DNA of 64,000 bases from Sweltsa coloradensis (Eukaryota; Arthropoda; Insecta; Plecoptera; Chloroperlidae), in contig JAMZAV010001810.1 of assembly GCA_024449915.1 (NCBI GenBank), positions 1 through 64,000 of the forward strand, given 5' to 3'. Position 1 is the first letter of the stretch; each line of letters opens with the position of its first letter. The notes under the pieces are model-generated. The model did not search any database. It had not been told where the DNA came from and worked only from the letters and a program-made list of their open reading frames with translations. Shown here one piece after another: positions 51,982-64,000 of the stretch. Made by a program: the position numbers and the translations under genes.

Positions 51982-54721
51982 TTTATTTATTTATTTTATT
52001 TATTTATTTTATTGTTTATCCTTGTTGTTATTACATTTTAACAAGAAAAGGGCGTCGACACTAGTAAATATTTTACTAAAACACTTGATATCTTTGTAGA
52101 AATCTTGTGCCGCGAAGAGCCTTATAAAGCACGTGAAACCAAAGATTAACATGGCACTTGTAGTTGGTTCTCCCATAAGTACTCCTTACACATGGAAAGG
52201 GGAAATGACTTACTGGGCAGTCTTTGAGGGCGGGCGGCAGGTCGTTCCATGGGTTAACAACCCGGAAAGAAAAAGCACGTCGGCCGAGCACTCCTTTGGC
52301 CGGAGGGGGTTGGAGGCGGGGGTGCCTACTATCGTCGCCTCTCAACACGCGGCCCTGGATGATGCGCGCGCACACGTCAAAATCAGTGGCGCCACTGAGG
52401 CATCTTTTAAAAAACACGAGATCGGTGTATTGCAGGTGCATGGTCATTGGCATAACCTGCTTCTGGTCACAGGGTGGGGGGAGGTTACGGCCATGTATGA
52501 AATGCAATGCCCTTCTCTGCACCCTCTCAAGTTTGGTAGTGTTCTCAATGGTGGTTGGGTGCCAGGCGGGGAGGCCGAAAGTCATGGTGGGTTTAACTAG
52601 CGACAGGTAGGCCATCCTCTTGACGCGCGGCGTGCACCCGTGCAGGTTGCGGGCCGCGAAACCCAGCACCTGCGCCGCCTTTGCCCGCACGATATCGGTG
52701 TGAACGTTCCATCGGAGGTCGCTTGTGATGTGAATGCCGAGGAGGCGCTGCTTGTCGACGTACTCGAGTGGGACACCATCTATGGTGTACAGGAAGTATA
52801 GAGGGGTGCGCGCGCGCGTGATGTCCATCATCTTGCACTTGAGGGCGTTGAGTGACATGCCATTGTTATCGCACCAAATCTGAATGTCGTCTAGGTCTGC
52901 TTGAAGGGCGTCTGCATCCTCTTGGGTGACCACGATGCAGTACAGTGTGACGTCGTCAGCGTACTGGAGCATTTGGATCCTTGCCGAGGTAGGGAGGTCG
53001 GCTACGAAGACGTTAAATAGCAGGGGGCCAAGCACACTTCCCTGGATGACGCCCGAGGGCACATTCCGGAATTCTGAGCGCTCGCCGTTGAAATGGACAA
53101 ACTGCGTGCGGCCGACAAGGAAACTCTCGAACCACCTTAGCAAATTGCCCTTAATGCCATAATGCTCGAGCTTGGATAGTAGACGCAAATGCGGCACTTT
53201 ATCAAATGCTTTAGACCAATCGAGAAAAACACAGTGAATGTGCGCTCCGCTATGCTCATCCAGCACCGCCGTCCATGCATCAATGGCGCCGGCGAGGAGA
53301 GTGGTGCAAGAACGGCGCTTGTCGAAAGCCCTGCTGCCGCCGCAGGGATGACGTTTTGGCTCTCGAGGAACTCGCTCGTCCGGTCTCGCACAAAACGTTC
53401 CATCGTCTTACCGACCAGTGAGGTGATGCTGATTGGCCGGTAGTTCTTTATGTCTCTCTTGTCGCCGTCTTTGAAGATCGGTGCCACAGACGCCGTTTTC
53501 CATTCTGTTGGAATGCCCTGTTCAAGTGCCATGTTGAAGAGGTGGGCAAGTGAGTCGCAGAGAGCGTTAGCGGAATTTTTTAGCAAGATTGCAGGAACGC
53601 CGTCTGGGCCCGCTGCGGTATTAGCCTTGGTCCCGCGGAGAAGCTTTTTTATGTCGGCGGGCAAGCAAGTCAGTTCGCTCATGGTGGGCTGCTCTGAAAG
53701 TTGGGTGGCGGGCGCATTTCCCTGGTGGAACGGGGAAAATGTTATCCGCCCGCAAGAAATTGCTTTGGAATGCCTCACTGAAACAGGCTGCCACCTCCTT
53801 GGGGTCTGACACGGTTCTTCCCCCTACCTTGAAACTCGCTGCATCGTTCGGAATAGTTGCCTTGGAATTAATGTAGCGCCAAAAGAACTTTCTGCTGTCT
53901 GCACCTCGCCCAAGTCCCCACATCCAGTTGTCCTTGGCCGTCCGGAGGGCCACCTGTGTTGATCTTCTCGCAGCAAGATAGGCCTCTCTTGTGTCAGGCA
54001 AATTGGTTTCCCGCCATCGGGCAAACAGTCTGTCCCGGATGACGATCATCTTTTTCATGTTCTTGCTTAGCCAAGGGAGGAGTCGGCGAGTGTTTCCCCC
54101 TACTCTCCTTTTCGGAACGTGCTCTTCTGCGCACTCGAAGACGATACGCTTCCAGTTTTCCCACGCTTCGTTGACGTCATCCAGCTGCAGCACCTCCGGC
54201 ATTCGTTCAGAAAGCGTTTCGTTCAGGGCCGGCCAGTTTGCTTGATTGTAATCAAGAACCTCTCGGGCTGCACTCACTGGACGGATGGCAGTCAGTGAGA
54301 GGGTGGCCAGAACGGCGTCGTGGTCGCTCACGCCCGGCACCACCTCCACCATCGACACTATGCTGGGCGCATCGCAGAGCAGCAGGTCGATTGTCTTCTC
54401 ACTCGTGTTGGTGATTCTGGTTGGCTCAGTGACCAGTTGAGAGAAAGCCAGTTCAGCAAAAGCAGATATAAAATCCTTGGCGGTTCTGTCACGCCCTTCC
54501 GGTGGGTCCGAACGCCAGCATATGTTGAGATTAAAATCGCCAAACAAGAGGCAGCCATCGAAACTTGGCTGCACAGCAGCAACTAGGTCCAGGGAGTGCA
54601 GAAAGTCGGCGTTTTGGGCTGCATATGGGCATGGCGGACGGTATGCTGACCCCACGAGAAGTCGCAGGTTACCGACTTTGATTACCGCCCAGACAACCTC
54701 AGCCCGGCTCTCGAGGTGACT
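51980..54721 (-). pseudogene. Jockey/CR1-type LINE ORF2 (endonuclease-reverse transcriptase), two or more frameshifts
   Basis: Minus strand: the endonuclease C-terminal half from 54655 (L-L-F-G-D-F-N-L-N-I-C-W, G-V-S-D-H-D-A-V-L-A-T); linker; RT from 53640 (A-A-G-P-D-G-V-P-A, N-Y-R-P-I-S-I-T-S-L-V-G-K, D-W-S-K-A-F-D-K-V-P-H, G-V-I-Q-G-S-V-L-G-P-L-L-F, intact catalytic Q-Y-A-D-D-V-T-L-Y); thumb (R-L-L-G-I-H-I); C-terminal region (R-R-A-F-S-F-R-V-V-N-P-W-N-D-L-P). ORF stop at 52076. Frame changes lie near 53735 and 53300, and the first half of the endonuclease is gone at 54721. GC content is markedly higher than the surroundings, suggesting a younger insertion than the LINE at 43378. The 3' UTR is under 100 bp, ending in (TAA)n. 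Confidence 0.88.
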
Positions 54722-54722
54722 G

Positions 54723-54811
<89 letters not shown>
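54722..54811. repeat. (ATT)n microsatellite
   Basis: About 88 bp of ATT with one TTTTA interruption, at the 5' truncation point of the LINE. Same phase and type as the tail at 51909. Confidence 0.95.
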
Positions 54812-54813
<2 letters not shown>

Positions 54814-54829
54814 AGGTAAACTAGATTTA

Positions 54830-55140
54830 AGGACATAGTGATTGATAGCAATTGTCGTAAAAGTTTGCCCCGACTGGGGTTCGAACCCAGAACCTCCGGC
54901 TTAACGTGCCATAGCTCTAACAATTAAGCTACCGGGACCACAGAACAATCCTTTACTAAACTGCTATTTGTTGTGACTGTTGACTTCCATGACATAAATC
55001 CAACAGAAGACTGCAATGTAGCTGTCAAATCTGAAAGATCACATGGATAGATCCAATCCAATCACATCTCATCTCCTATGAATTGGTATAAATATAAGGT
55101 TTTTAAGCATAAGCCCTCTTTGAGAACATAGTTATGATTG
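54830..55140 (-). mobile_element. tRNA-like foldback repeat, inverted unit
   Basis: Minus strand carries GGTAGCTTAATTGTTAGAGC and GGTTCGAACCCCAGTCGGGG; the unit extends to the GATGAGATGTGATTGGATTG block. It faces the three direct units that follow, so 54830-55920 is a larger palindrome-like cluster. Confidence 0.7.
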
Positions 55141-55920
55141 ATAGCAATTGTCGTAAAGTTTGTAAAATAGCACTTTAGTAAAGGTTTGTTCTGTGGTTCC
55201 GGTAGCTCTATTGGTAGAGCTATGGCACGTTAAGTCGGAGGTTCTGGGTTCGAACCCCAGTCGGGGCAAAGTTTTTCGACAACTGCTATGAATCAATAAC
55301 TATGTCCTTAAAGCGGGCTTATGCTTAAAAATCTTATATTTATACTACCCAACTCATGGGAGATGAGATGTGTTTAGATTTATCCATGTGATCTTTCAGA
55401 TTTGACAGCTACATTGCAGTCTTCTGTTGGATTTATGTCATGGAGGTCAACAATCACAACAATAGCAGTTTAGTAAAGGTTTGTTCTGTGGTCCCGGTAG
55501 CTCAATTGGTAGAGCTATGGCACGTTAAGCCGGAGGTTCTGGGTTCGAACCCCAGTCGGGGCAAACTTTTTCGACAACTGCTATGAATCAATACATATAT
55601 AATATAATGAATCAATAACTATGTCCTTAAATCGGGCTTATGCTTAAAAACCTAATATTCATACTACCCAACTCATGGGAGATGAGACGTGATTGGAATT
55701 ATCCATGCGATCTTTCAGATTTGACAGCTACATTGCAGACTTCTGTTGGGTTTATGTCATGAAAGTCAACAGTCACAACAAATAGCAGTTTCGTAAAGGT
55801 TTGTTCCCCTTGGCCCCGGTAGCTTAATTGGAAAAGCTAGGGCACTTTAAGCCGGAGGTTCGGGTTCGCCCCCCAGTGGGGCAAATTTTTTCGAAACTGT
55901 ATGAATAAAATAACAAAAAT
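55141..55920 (+). repeat. Three tandem tRNA-like units of 295-323 bp
   Basis: The A-box word GGTAGCT stands at 55201, 55496 and 55819. Each unit contains TTTAGTAAAGGTTTGTTC, the tRNA-like head, GACAACTGCTATGAATCAAT, CTTATGCTTAAAAA and CATGTGATCTTTCAGATTTG. The third head begins GCCCCGG, which pairs with the 3' TCGGGGC, so it preserves an acceptor stem. Anticodon stems do not pair, so these are tRNA-derived and not functional tRNAs. The third unit is more diverged. Confidence 0.8.
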
Positions 55921-56179
55921 AATAAAAATAATAACAATAATATAAAAATTTAATAAAAATAATGGCAAAAAAAGAGAGGATCCCGGGGGGACACCCTTAG
56001 CCCTCTAGGTTTTGTTCGCATTAAACCCGTATCAAGCTACTAATAAAAACCAAATCTGGATATCGCCTTACTGAAAAGAAAAGGAAAAGGATAACACATC
56101 TGTTATATGGATGTTTTTTAAAAATGAGGGAAAAAAATAAAAAGAAGAGCTCAAATTTTTTAAATTGAATAGTAAAATT
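55921..56179. other. Low-complexity A-rich sequence
   Basis: AATAAAAATAATAACAAT-type repeats and G/A homopolymers. The many one-base changes could also reflect weak assembly. Confidence 0.4.
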
Positions 56180-57430
56180 ATTCAGTGAAGACATTTATAT
56201 GGAATTTGGATTAGATAAATGTGCTTCAATGCATATGAAAAGTGGAAAATTGCAAGAAACTGACAATTACCAAATTGGTGTTGGTCAAGAAATTCCAAAC
56301 ATAAACAATAGCGAAGAAAGATACAAATACTAGGAATGAGGCAAAACATTATTCTTAACCACAAGGAATTAAAAAATGTATTTAAACAAAAGTATGAACA
56401 TAGAGTTAAAACTATCTTAAAAACAAATGTTAAAGGAAGCTATAAAATCAAGGCATTAAATGCATGGGCTTTACCAATCTTGACACTTTCATTTGGTATT
56501 GGGAAGTGGTCAGAGGTGGACTGGACGGACCTAGAGCGCTTAACAAGAAGACAAAGGACCGGCTTCAGAACTCACCACCCAAAAGCATCTTCTGAAAGGT
56601 TATATATACCACGGGGAAAGGGTGGAAGAGGATTGGTAAATATTCGGTCATTGTGCTATTCGCAAGTTCATAAACTCAGATCATACTTTCTTAATTCTAC
56701 ATTCCATTATCACCAAGAACTTAAACTCCGAGATAAAACTATAACTCCCCTCAGGCTAAATGACGATTCTTTCCATCCAGAAATATACATAGAAGATTTA
56801 AATATGAAGATGAATGTCTGGAATACTAAATCACTTCATGGGAGGTACCCGAAAAGCATACAGCAGCCAAATATTGACATTGTTAAATCAATAAGATGGA
56901 TTCACAAAGGAGATTTGTTTGCTGAAACCGAAGGATTTATGTTCGCCATCCAAGATCAGGTTATAAATACCAACAACTATAAAAAATTCATCATCAAATC
57001 CAATGACAATGATATGTGTAGAAAATGCAAAAAGTTTACGGAGACAATAGACCATGTTATAGCTGGGTGTCCTTCAATTGCCAACACGTGGTATCTCAGT
57101 AGGCATAATCAGGTAGCAAAGATAGTTTATCAACATCTAGGAATGAACGCACATCTACTTGTCAATCCACCTCCTTATTACAAGTATTCTCCTGCACCTG
57201 TGATCGAAAATGCAGAATTTATAATGTATTGGGAATAAACAGGTTATAACAGACAAAACCATAGACCACAACAAACCGGACATCATTTTATGCGATAAAT
57301 CTAACAGAATTACATATCTAATTGACATTGCGATCCCCATGAGTAAAAATATTGAGAACACCGAGAACACTAAGGTGGAAAAATATCAAAATTTAAGACT
57401 CAGTATCCTAGCCGGAGGTATTTCTTTCCT
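56180..57430 (+). pseudogene. R4/Dong-type LINE, RT thumb to restriction-like endonuclease, frameshifted
   Basis: Starts mid-RT with F-S-E-D-I-Y-M-E-F-G-L-D-K-C-A, loses one base at Y-K-Y/G-M-R-Q near 56333, then runs open to 57236: N-A-W-A-L-P-I-L-T-L-S-F-G, R-G-K-G-G-R-G-L, G-D-L-F-A-E-T-E-G-F-M. A zinc-finger-like C-R-K-C...H-V-I-A-G-C follows. After a frameshift near 57238 the endonuclease core continues N-K-P-D-I-I-L-C-D and L-I-D-I-A-I-P. A PD-(D/E)xK nuclease after a CCHC-type motif is the plan of the R2/R4/Dong group, which cut specific targets. The last helix block is lost near 57430. Confidence 0.82.
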
Positions 57431-57863
57431 TCCTATCGCCGGTAAAGTAGATGGTCAAATCTTCCGACATGGGGGCGGGTTCTTATGGCGCCTCGTACAA
57501 AAGAGCAGGCGACCGAGCTACTTTGGAGACCAGTCCGACCAAGACAGTCTTTGAGATGAATAGAAAGTGTTGACAAAAGAAGCCCGAGTCGAGGAAAAGG
57601 GTCAGTTAGACCTGATCCCCCAGCCTTCGCCCGGCGGGGAGATTCATTCATCCATAAAAATATTCAGTCATTAAAATTAATTTGATATATTTTTGGTTAT
57701 AACATGAATCGCGATATCACTGGTAGTTTCATGTTGGATTTGAATAGTGCAACTCCTGTAGCCCGAAAAGTGTTTTTAAATGTAATTTTATGTCTATTTT
57801 GAGCATTAGGTGTTGTTCTTACATTTTCGTGAAGTATGTAATTTCAGTATAATAGTAATAATC
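57431..57863. other. GC-rich junction then AT-rich DNA, unassigned
   Basis: 57430-57650 is GC-rich (CGCCCGGCGGGGAG) and may be the 3' UTR of the R4/Dong-type element or unrelated sequence. Confidence 0.35.
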
Positions 57864-58020
57864 TTTGGTTGGTTATCGCTCACTCGTCGATTGCGTCGGG
57901 GCCATCAGGGTTGGCTTAGTCTCTTTGATTTAAAGTCCCCCACTGAAAATTAGTTATATAACTGAGTGGGTAGACTTTATAAATACAATTTAAATTAATT
58001 TATTTATTTTATTAATTTAA
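57864..58020 (+). mobile_element. SINE S1, 3' half
   Basis: TTGGTTGGTTATCGCTCACT, CGTCGATTGCGTCGGGGCC, TGAGTGGGTAGACTTTATAA and a TTTATTTA tail, as in 9630-9756. The tRNA-like head is absent. Confidence 0.78.
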
Positions 58021-60845
58021 TTTAATATGCCTAAGTATATCGATACATCATAAAACATGATTTTTATTGATATGCCTATATAATGGTGTTGAATTCCTAC
58101 GGTACTAAATAAGATTGGAATCGTGTTATTATAGCTTGTATAAATTATTTTAGTAATTTTGATATACCTATCACTTGATTAAAAATACCAAACTTTTGTT
58201 TACAAACATAATTTCGATTAATTAATCGTTCTATATTAAAAAATGCTTGTCAAAATTTTTTCCAGAAACGCTAAATATGGTATTATTTCCACTCTTAGCT
58301 AATAATTGTAAAACATGGAAGCATGCGTTCGCAAACCCGTCTTCTATTGTTATAGTGGGTCCGCGTGCGATGTTTGTCCAGTTTTAATTGCCTCCCACCA
58401 GGTATCATTTTAGAAACAAGGGTTGAACTCCCGTTTGCGCTTGAGATATATAATACTACTACTCCAATGTCTTTGCTTGAGATAGGTTGGTATCTAGCCT
58501 ACAAAGCTCAGCGCATCAATGAACAGCCGTGTATCCATTCAATGGGAATTAAATTATTCGTACAGTAATGTTGTCAGGTGATAATTATTTTACACCAGAA
58601 TTTCGCTCATTGTTTATAACATAGTAGTCAACCAAACCAACAAGTTATGCATGTTACATAATTAGTATGTATTGTAGGCCGTACACACAGAAATAAATGC
58701 AGACAGTTGAAATTTTTATCAATACTTAAAATAAATTGATAAACACCCCAATGTAAAATATATCAATATCACGACCATTGGTGTTGGAGAATGTGGTTTG
58801 TCCAAACATAAATTGTAGTAAATTAGTAGCAAATGCTTAGACTAATTCTATAATTACAACACATTGCATCCAGTCAATCGAGCATTCAACCGGCCCAGCT
58901 TTGCTTCAAATTCTTTTGTCGAAAACTTGAAATAAAGATGGGAAACAAAATGTTTTCATCGAAACCCGAACAAAAGATCTATTGTCGTTGTACCCGTGAA
59001 AAAAGTATAATATTTTCCATGGTCATCTACGTTTTATATGCACTTTTATCTTATTCACATTTCACGTTCCTGGCTATTTTGATGCTAAATAATTGATTAT
59101 GTAAAGAGTAAACTTTGCCACCAAATGTTTTGGGAGCGAGATTCTGCGAGGCTGAAAGCTGTTCATTTGAATTGTGTATTGCACCTCCCACTTTTGAAAA
59201 ACAACAATTCACATGCGTTTTGTTGAGCTCTATAGGAATCCGATTCGCAGACCTTCCCAAAAATCACTCAAAGAAAAATAATTATAGAGATAAGTTATTA
59301 CTTATTATGGTATTATAGCTACTCGTAAACACTAGTAATAACCTATGTACACATTTTGTACCAGATATGACATACACCAATATGTAGCACAGTACCTTAG
59401 ATTACAACAAATAACAATGTAAAAGGGTCTCGGTCTGAGTCCCTTTGATTTGAAAGGATCGACAATGCCCTACGAATATAATATAACATTCCTTCTCGAG
59501 TTGAACTGTACCTACACAGTTTCTCGCTCCTGTCCTGGGTTATGAGATGGCGAATCAGCGGCTACCATCTAACCAAAGGGTGAGCACTCTCGCAACCTGA
59601 CAATTAATTAATATAACCTTTGAGTATAGAACATACTCAATGATATGACATTCTGGGTTAATTTTTCTCCCGACTGATCTAAACAAACAACACACAGACA
59701 ACTCCGTCGGACAACAACCAAGTCGGGTTCCAGCACTAGTATTGACGGGCGTACACTTATTGTTTTGTGAAATTATACAACAGGCACTAACTCGAGCAGC
59801 ATTGTTTTTCGAACAATATAGGCCAATAAAACAATATAATCACGTATGATCTAAAAATCAATCTTCAAATGACAAGTGCCAAAAAAGAACTAAGACAAAA
59901 TGTTGAGCAGTGGTTAATTTGGGGGAGGACGTGAAAATTATAACAAAAATTTAAAAATTAAATTATAATTATTGTTTTGTCAATACAATAACAATGTTGT
60001 ATCACAGTATATACTATAAACAAAAAAACGATGTTTGAGTTGGAAAAATAACTTTATATACCCAATCTTCTTGGGAATGAAGAGTTTTGGTTCGGTCTAT
60101 TCCAGAGCACTATTGAACAAAATTTTGAAAGTCAAAGGAAAATGGCTGAAAGTTGGTTGAATGAAAAAGGAACTTGAATAAAAAAGGGAAACAATGTTTT
60201 TTGGGAGACAGAACAGGATAGGCAATTATATGGAAACTTTGAGTCAATAAAAAAATTAAAGTTCTAGGTGCAATACATTTTTTAGCTATCATTTTTATTT
60301 GTCTCAGCTCCGAGGATATTCTACTATTTACCGTTTTCTTTTTTCCTTTTCCAAGTTTCTATATTTGTTTCATCTGAATTAATTTCAATTATACACTGGA
60401 AACCTATTAATTAATATGGTATTTTTTGTTTGTTTTGTTTATTGTCCTAATTTCGTGTTCAGGTTTTTAGTACGTCCTACAAGCCCAGTTGTAGTTCAGA
60501 TCCTGTTGGTTCCCAAACGAAAACCATGTCAACGCAAAACGATTACTCCTCCACTATTACAATTAGATGGAAGCTCATCTACGACTAGAACGACCCAACC
60601 CTTGACAACGAGTTTTATCTTTACAAATCATCAATGATTGGAGAACTTGCGGCTGGTTTCCTACGACGAGCCCTGTCATTTTCTCACAAAAGCAGTCTTT
60701 GAAAGGAAGACGGCCAGACGGGTATTTCCAAATAGCTGGCTGGACTTGAAAGAAAGAATGCAAACAACTGATCTCGCTTGAACTCAACCCATGGCCTCCC
60801 ACTCTGACCACTGAGCTACAGACGGCGAATTAAAATCTCTTATTT
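58021..60845. other. No recognised gene
   Basis: AT-rich, with many short ORFs on both strands and none with family motifs. The minus strand at 60785-60830 has a tRNA-like GTCTGTAGCTCAGTGGTCAG followed by GGGTTCAAGC, probably a SINE head. Confidence 0.4.
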
Positions 60846-60884
60846 GTTGTTTTAGGTGCATTGTTTAAAACATTTTGTGAAGAG

Positions 60885-60950
60885 CTCAGTGGCCAGTGTC
60901 CGCCCGGCAAGTGGGGGACCTGAGTTCGATTCCCAGCGGTGTCGATTTGA
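60885..60950 (+). repeat. tRNA-like segment (SINE head)
   Basis: GAGCTCAGTGGCCAGTGTC (A-box) and CTGAGTTCGATTCCCAGCG (B-box). The anticodon arm is weak. Downstream GTCTTATATACTGTAGTGAC could be the SINE body. Confidence 0.5.
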
Positions 60951-61919
60951 CAATCTGTCTTATATACTGTAGTGACCTACTTCAACCTGACATTTGACTA
61001 ATCTAGAAGGCTGTGACTTTCCAACTATCAGTCAGTTACCATGGAGATGAAATTTAATTTTCTTTACTGCTGGCTTGGGGACAGGATGTGTTTTACTGTA
61101 GTTAAATGTTATTATTAAGCTTACTCGAATAATGCAATCATTATGACTTTCACAATACCATAGACACTACGTAGTCGTACACAAGACTTATGCACACCCT
61201 AAATTTATACGATCCCTTAAAATGAAATAATAATGTTTTTTAAATGTTTATAGGGTTTTATGGCTTAAAATAAAGCTAGAGAAAAAAGACAAAAAGTGTG
61301 ACAATCAGCGCAACAAGAATATTCCGTATTTGCCATTCTCATAATGAAGTTTAAAAAAAAGCTGTTAAAAAGCTGTTTCCCATACATGGTGGTTGTTTAC
61401 TGAGGGAGAAATAATTTAGGTCGACCCTTCCAGAGACTTCCTGAGTCCCTTCCTTCGTGCGAGTGAGAGAGAACATAACTGAGTGCAAGTAGTTGCTGCA
61501 TTCCCGCTAGATAAAACCACTATCGACCGAAATATGCCCAGTTTCTCGATTTGCATCTGTTTACGTCGGCACAAATTGAAGCTTTGTAACGATTTATCAT
61601 TGTATAGTGAGTAAAATTTTATAAACAAGCAGGCCAAAAACTACCCAAATGGTTTTTTTTTAAACGAAATTCGTTCATGCATTACCCCACAAGACGGCTG
61701 CAAAAATGAGCAAGTTATTTGAAATACAGTCATATTCACAAATTTATTCTAATTATTTGGAAAACAAAATGAAAAAAACAAACTGGTATTAGGTCGTATA
61801 TAACACGCCTCTTAAAAATAATTTTGAATCGTGATTCTATCCACTGTGGTATTTGAGATATCAGTGCTGCTGATTTGCACTGCGTCGCGCGCTTAAACCG
61901 TCCTGTATACTGCCTCTTA
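60951..61919. other. No recognised gene
   Basis: AT-rich, no shared repeats noticed. Confidence 0.35.
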
Positions 61920-62116
61920 AGTCAAGAAATAACAAGAATTTGGAAAATGAAAACTGTTACTGTCGTGCCTATCGTGATCTCAGCCACTGGAGTCATACCA
62001 TCTTCCCTCTCTGCCAGCCTACAATGCCTGGGTCTGTCTCCAAATCTCTACATCAGCATGCAGAAAGCAGTCATCCTTCAAACGTGCCACATAGTCAGAA
62101 GATTTTTGCAGTAATC

Positions 62117-62117
62117 A

Positions 62118-62160
<43 letters not shown>
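62117..62160. repeat. (CT)n microsatellite
   Basis: CT run immediately after the stop codon of the LINE remnant. Confidence 0.95.
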
Positions 62161-62162
<2 letters not shown>

Positions 62163-62398
62163 AAAGATTTTGCCATACAATTGCTTGTTTTATAGATAGA
62201 AACTTTTATTGATTTTGTTATCACACTCATCTTTATTATTATTTTGTTAATTAGATTAATTTGTCTACAGTAATATGTGTACTATACTTATGTTTTCACG
62301 CTGTTATAATGTAAACTTTTGTTGGGCTTGGGCCTCACCCCGCCTTGTGTATACCAGGACGCAAATGTACCTGAGATTGTTTGAACAATAAAGAACCA

Positions 62399-63557
<1,159 letters not shown>

Positions 63558-63650
63558 AATAATAATAATAATAATAATAAATAATAATAATAAATAATAA
63601 TTAATTAATAAATAATACAATTAATAATAAATAATAATAAAAATAAGCAC
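63558..63650. repeat. (TAA)n-rich tail
   Basis: AATAATAATAAATAATTAATT-type repeats following the LINE 3' UTR. Confidence 0.9.
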
Positions 63651-63656
63651 TCTTTG

Positions 63657-64000
63657 CAAGACATTATTATTGAATGATAGCAATTGTCCTTAAAGTATGC
63701 CCCGACTGGGGATTGAACTCAGAACCTCTGGCTATTGACAAAGAACAGTCCTTTACTAAATTGCTATCTGTTGTGACTGTTCACATCCATGATGTGAATC
63801 GATCAGAAGACTGCCATGCTACTGTCATTACTGAATTAACACATGGGAAAATCCAACCACTTCTCATCTCCCAAGAGTGCTGCTTAAAAACCTTATATTA
63901 ATACTATACTCAACTCATAATTGGATTTTTCCATGTGTCTTTCAGTGATGACTGAAAAATGGCAGTCTTCAGTTCGATTCGTATCATGGATGTCAACAGT
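63657..64000 (-). mobile_element. tRNA-like foldback repeat, diverged copy reaching the window edge
   Basis: TAGCAATTGTCCTTAAAG, GCCCCGACTGGGGATTGAAC (B-box side, minus strand), TTTACTAAATTGCTATCTG. The A-box half is deleted. CACATGGGAAAATCCAA near 63841 and TTGGATTTTTCCATGTG near 63921 are inverted, so this copy also folds back. Confidence 0.65.

Noticed and set aside
52133..52610. Plus-strand frames of 128-155 residues
   Set aside because: Shadows of the minus-strand reverse transcriptase in GC-rich sequence.
55491..55566. Functional tRNA gene
   Set aside because: A- and B-boxes are present but the anticodon stem does not pair, and units are tandem repeats with conserved flanks.

Overview
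The window is animal nuclear DNA: AT-rich, intron-bearing and almost entirely non-coding. It carries a metazoan class B scavenger receptor (CD36 family) gene fragment and metazoan-type retroelements (Jockey/CR1-like and R4/Dong-like LINEs, a Penelope-like element, tRNA-derived SINEs), together with rolling-circle and cut-and-paste DNA transposons. The sequence does not fix the species. A marine invertebrate is most likely, and the frequent TAGGCCTA-type words would suit an echinoderm or another invertebrate deuterostome, but that is only an impression.

The one convincing host gene lies at 15634-24346 on the + strand. Exon 1 encodes a short cytoplasmic tail, the N-terminal membrane helix and the first ectodomain residues. 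Exon 2 encodes the start of the CD36 ectodomain. The two exons join in phase 0 across an 8.4-kb intron. That intron holds a 206-bp satellite split by a CACTA-like transposon, several Helentron-type elements and a minisatellite. I found no third exon before the window ends.

By region: 1-15.6 kb holds a TIR element with an iterated GACCGTTACC-type word, a TATG microsatellite, five copies of a Helentron-like family, a tRNA-Gly-type SINE and a 2.9-kb foldback element. 15.6-24.3 kb is the receptor gene. 24.4-33 kb has a CCCAGC-ended element with GC-rich palindromic subterminal arrays, an 80-bp tandem repeat, and two copies of a second Helentron-like family tail to tail. 33-41.6 kb holds further Helentron copies, a TIR-bounded block, a SINE flanked by duplicated DNA, and LINE 3' ends. 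42-54.8 kb holds two broken Jockey/CR1-type LINEs, a 3.8-kb TIR element containing a decayed gene of an uncharacterised HEEAD-type family, and a Penelope-like fragment with a hammerhead-ribozyme-like motif. 54.8-64 kb has tRNA-like foldback repeats and three R4/Dong-type LINE remnants next to TAA repeats.

The main interest is structural. The Helentron-like copies share a subterminal inverted repeat, an AACGC/GCGTT hairpin and a CTAG 3' end. One copy sits in another between two Ts with no target duplication. The CACTA-like element can be removed cleanly in the mind because the satellite gives its empty site. No intact transposase, Rep/helicase or reverse transcriptase gene is present, so every element here looks non-autonomous or dead.
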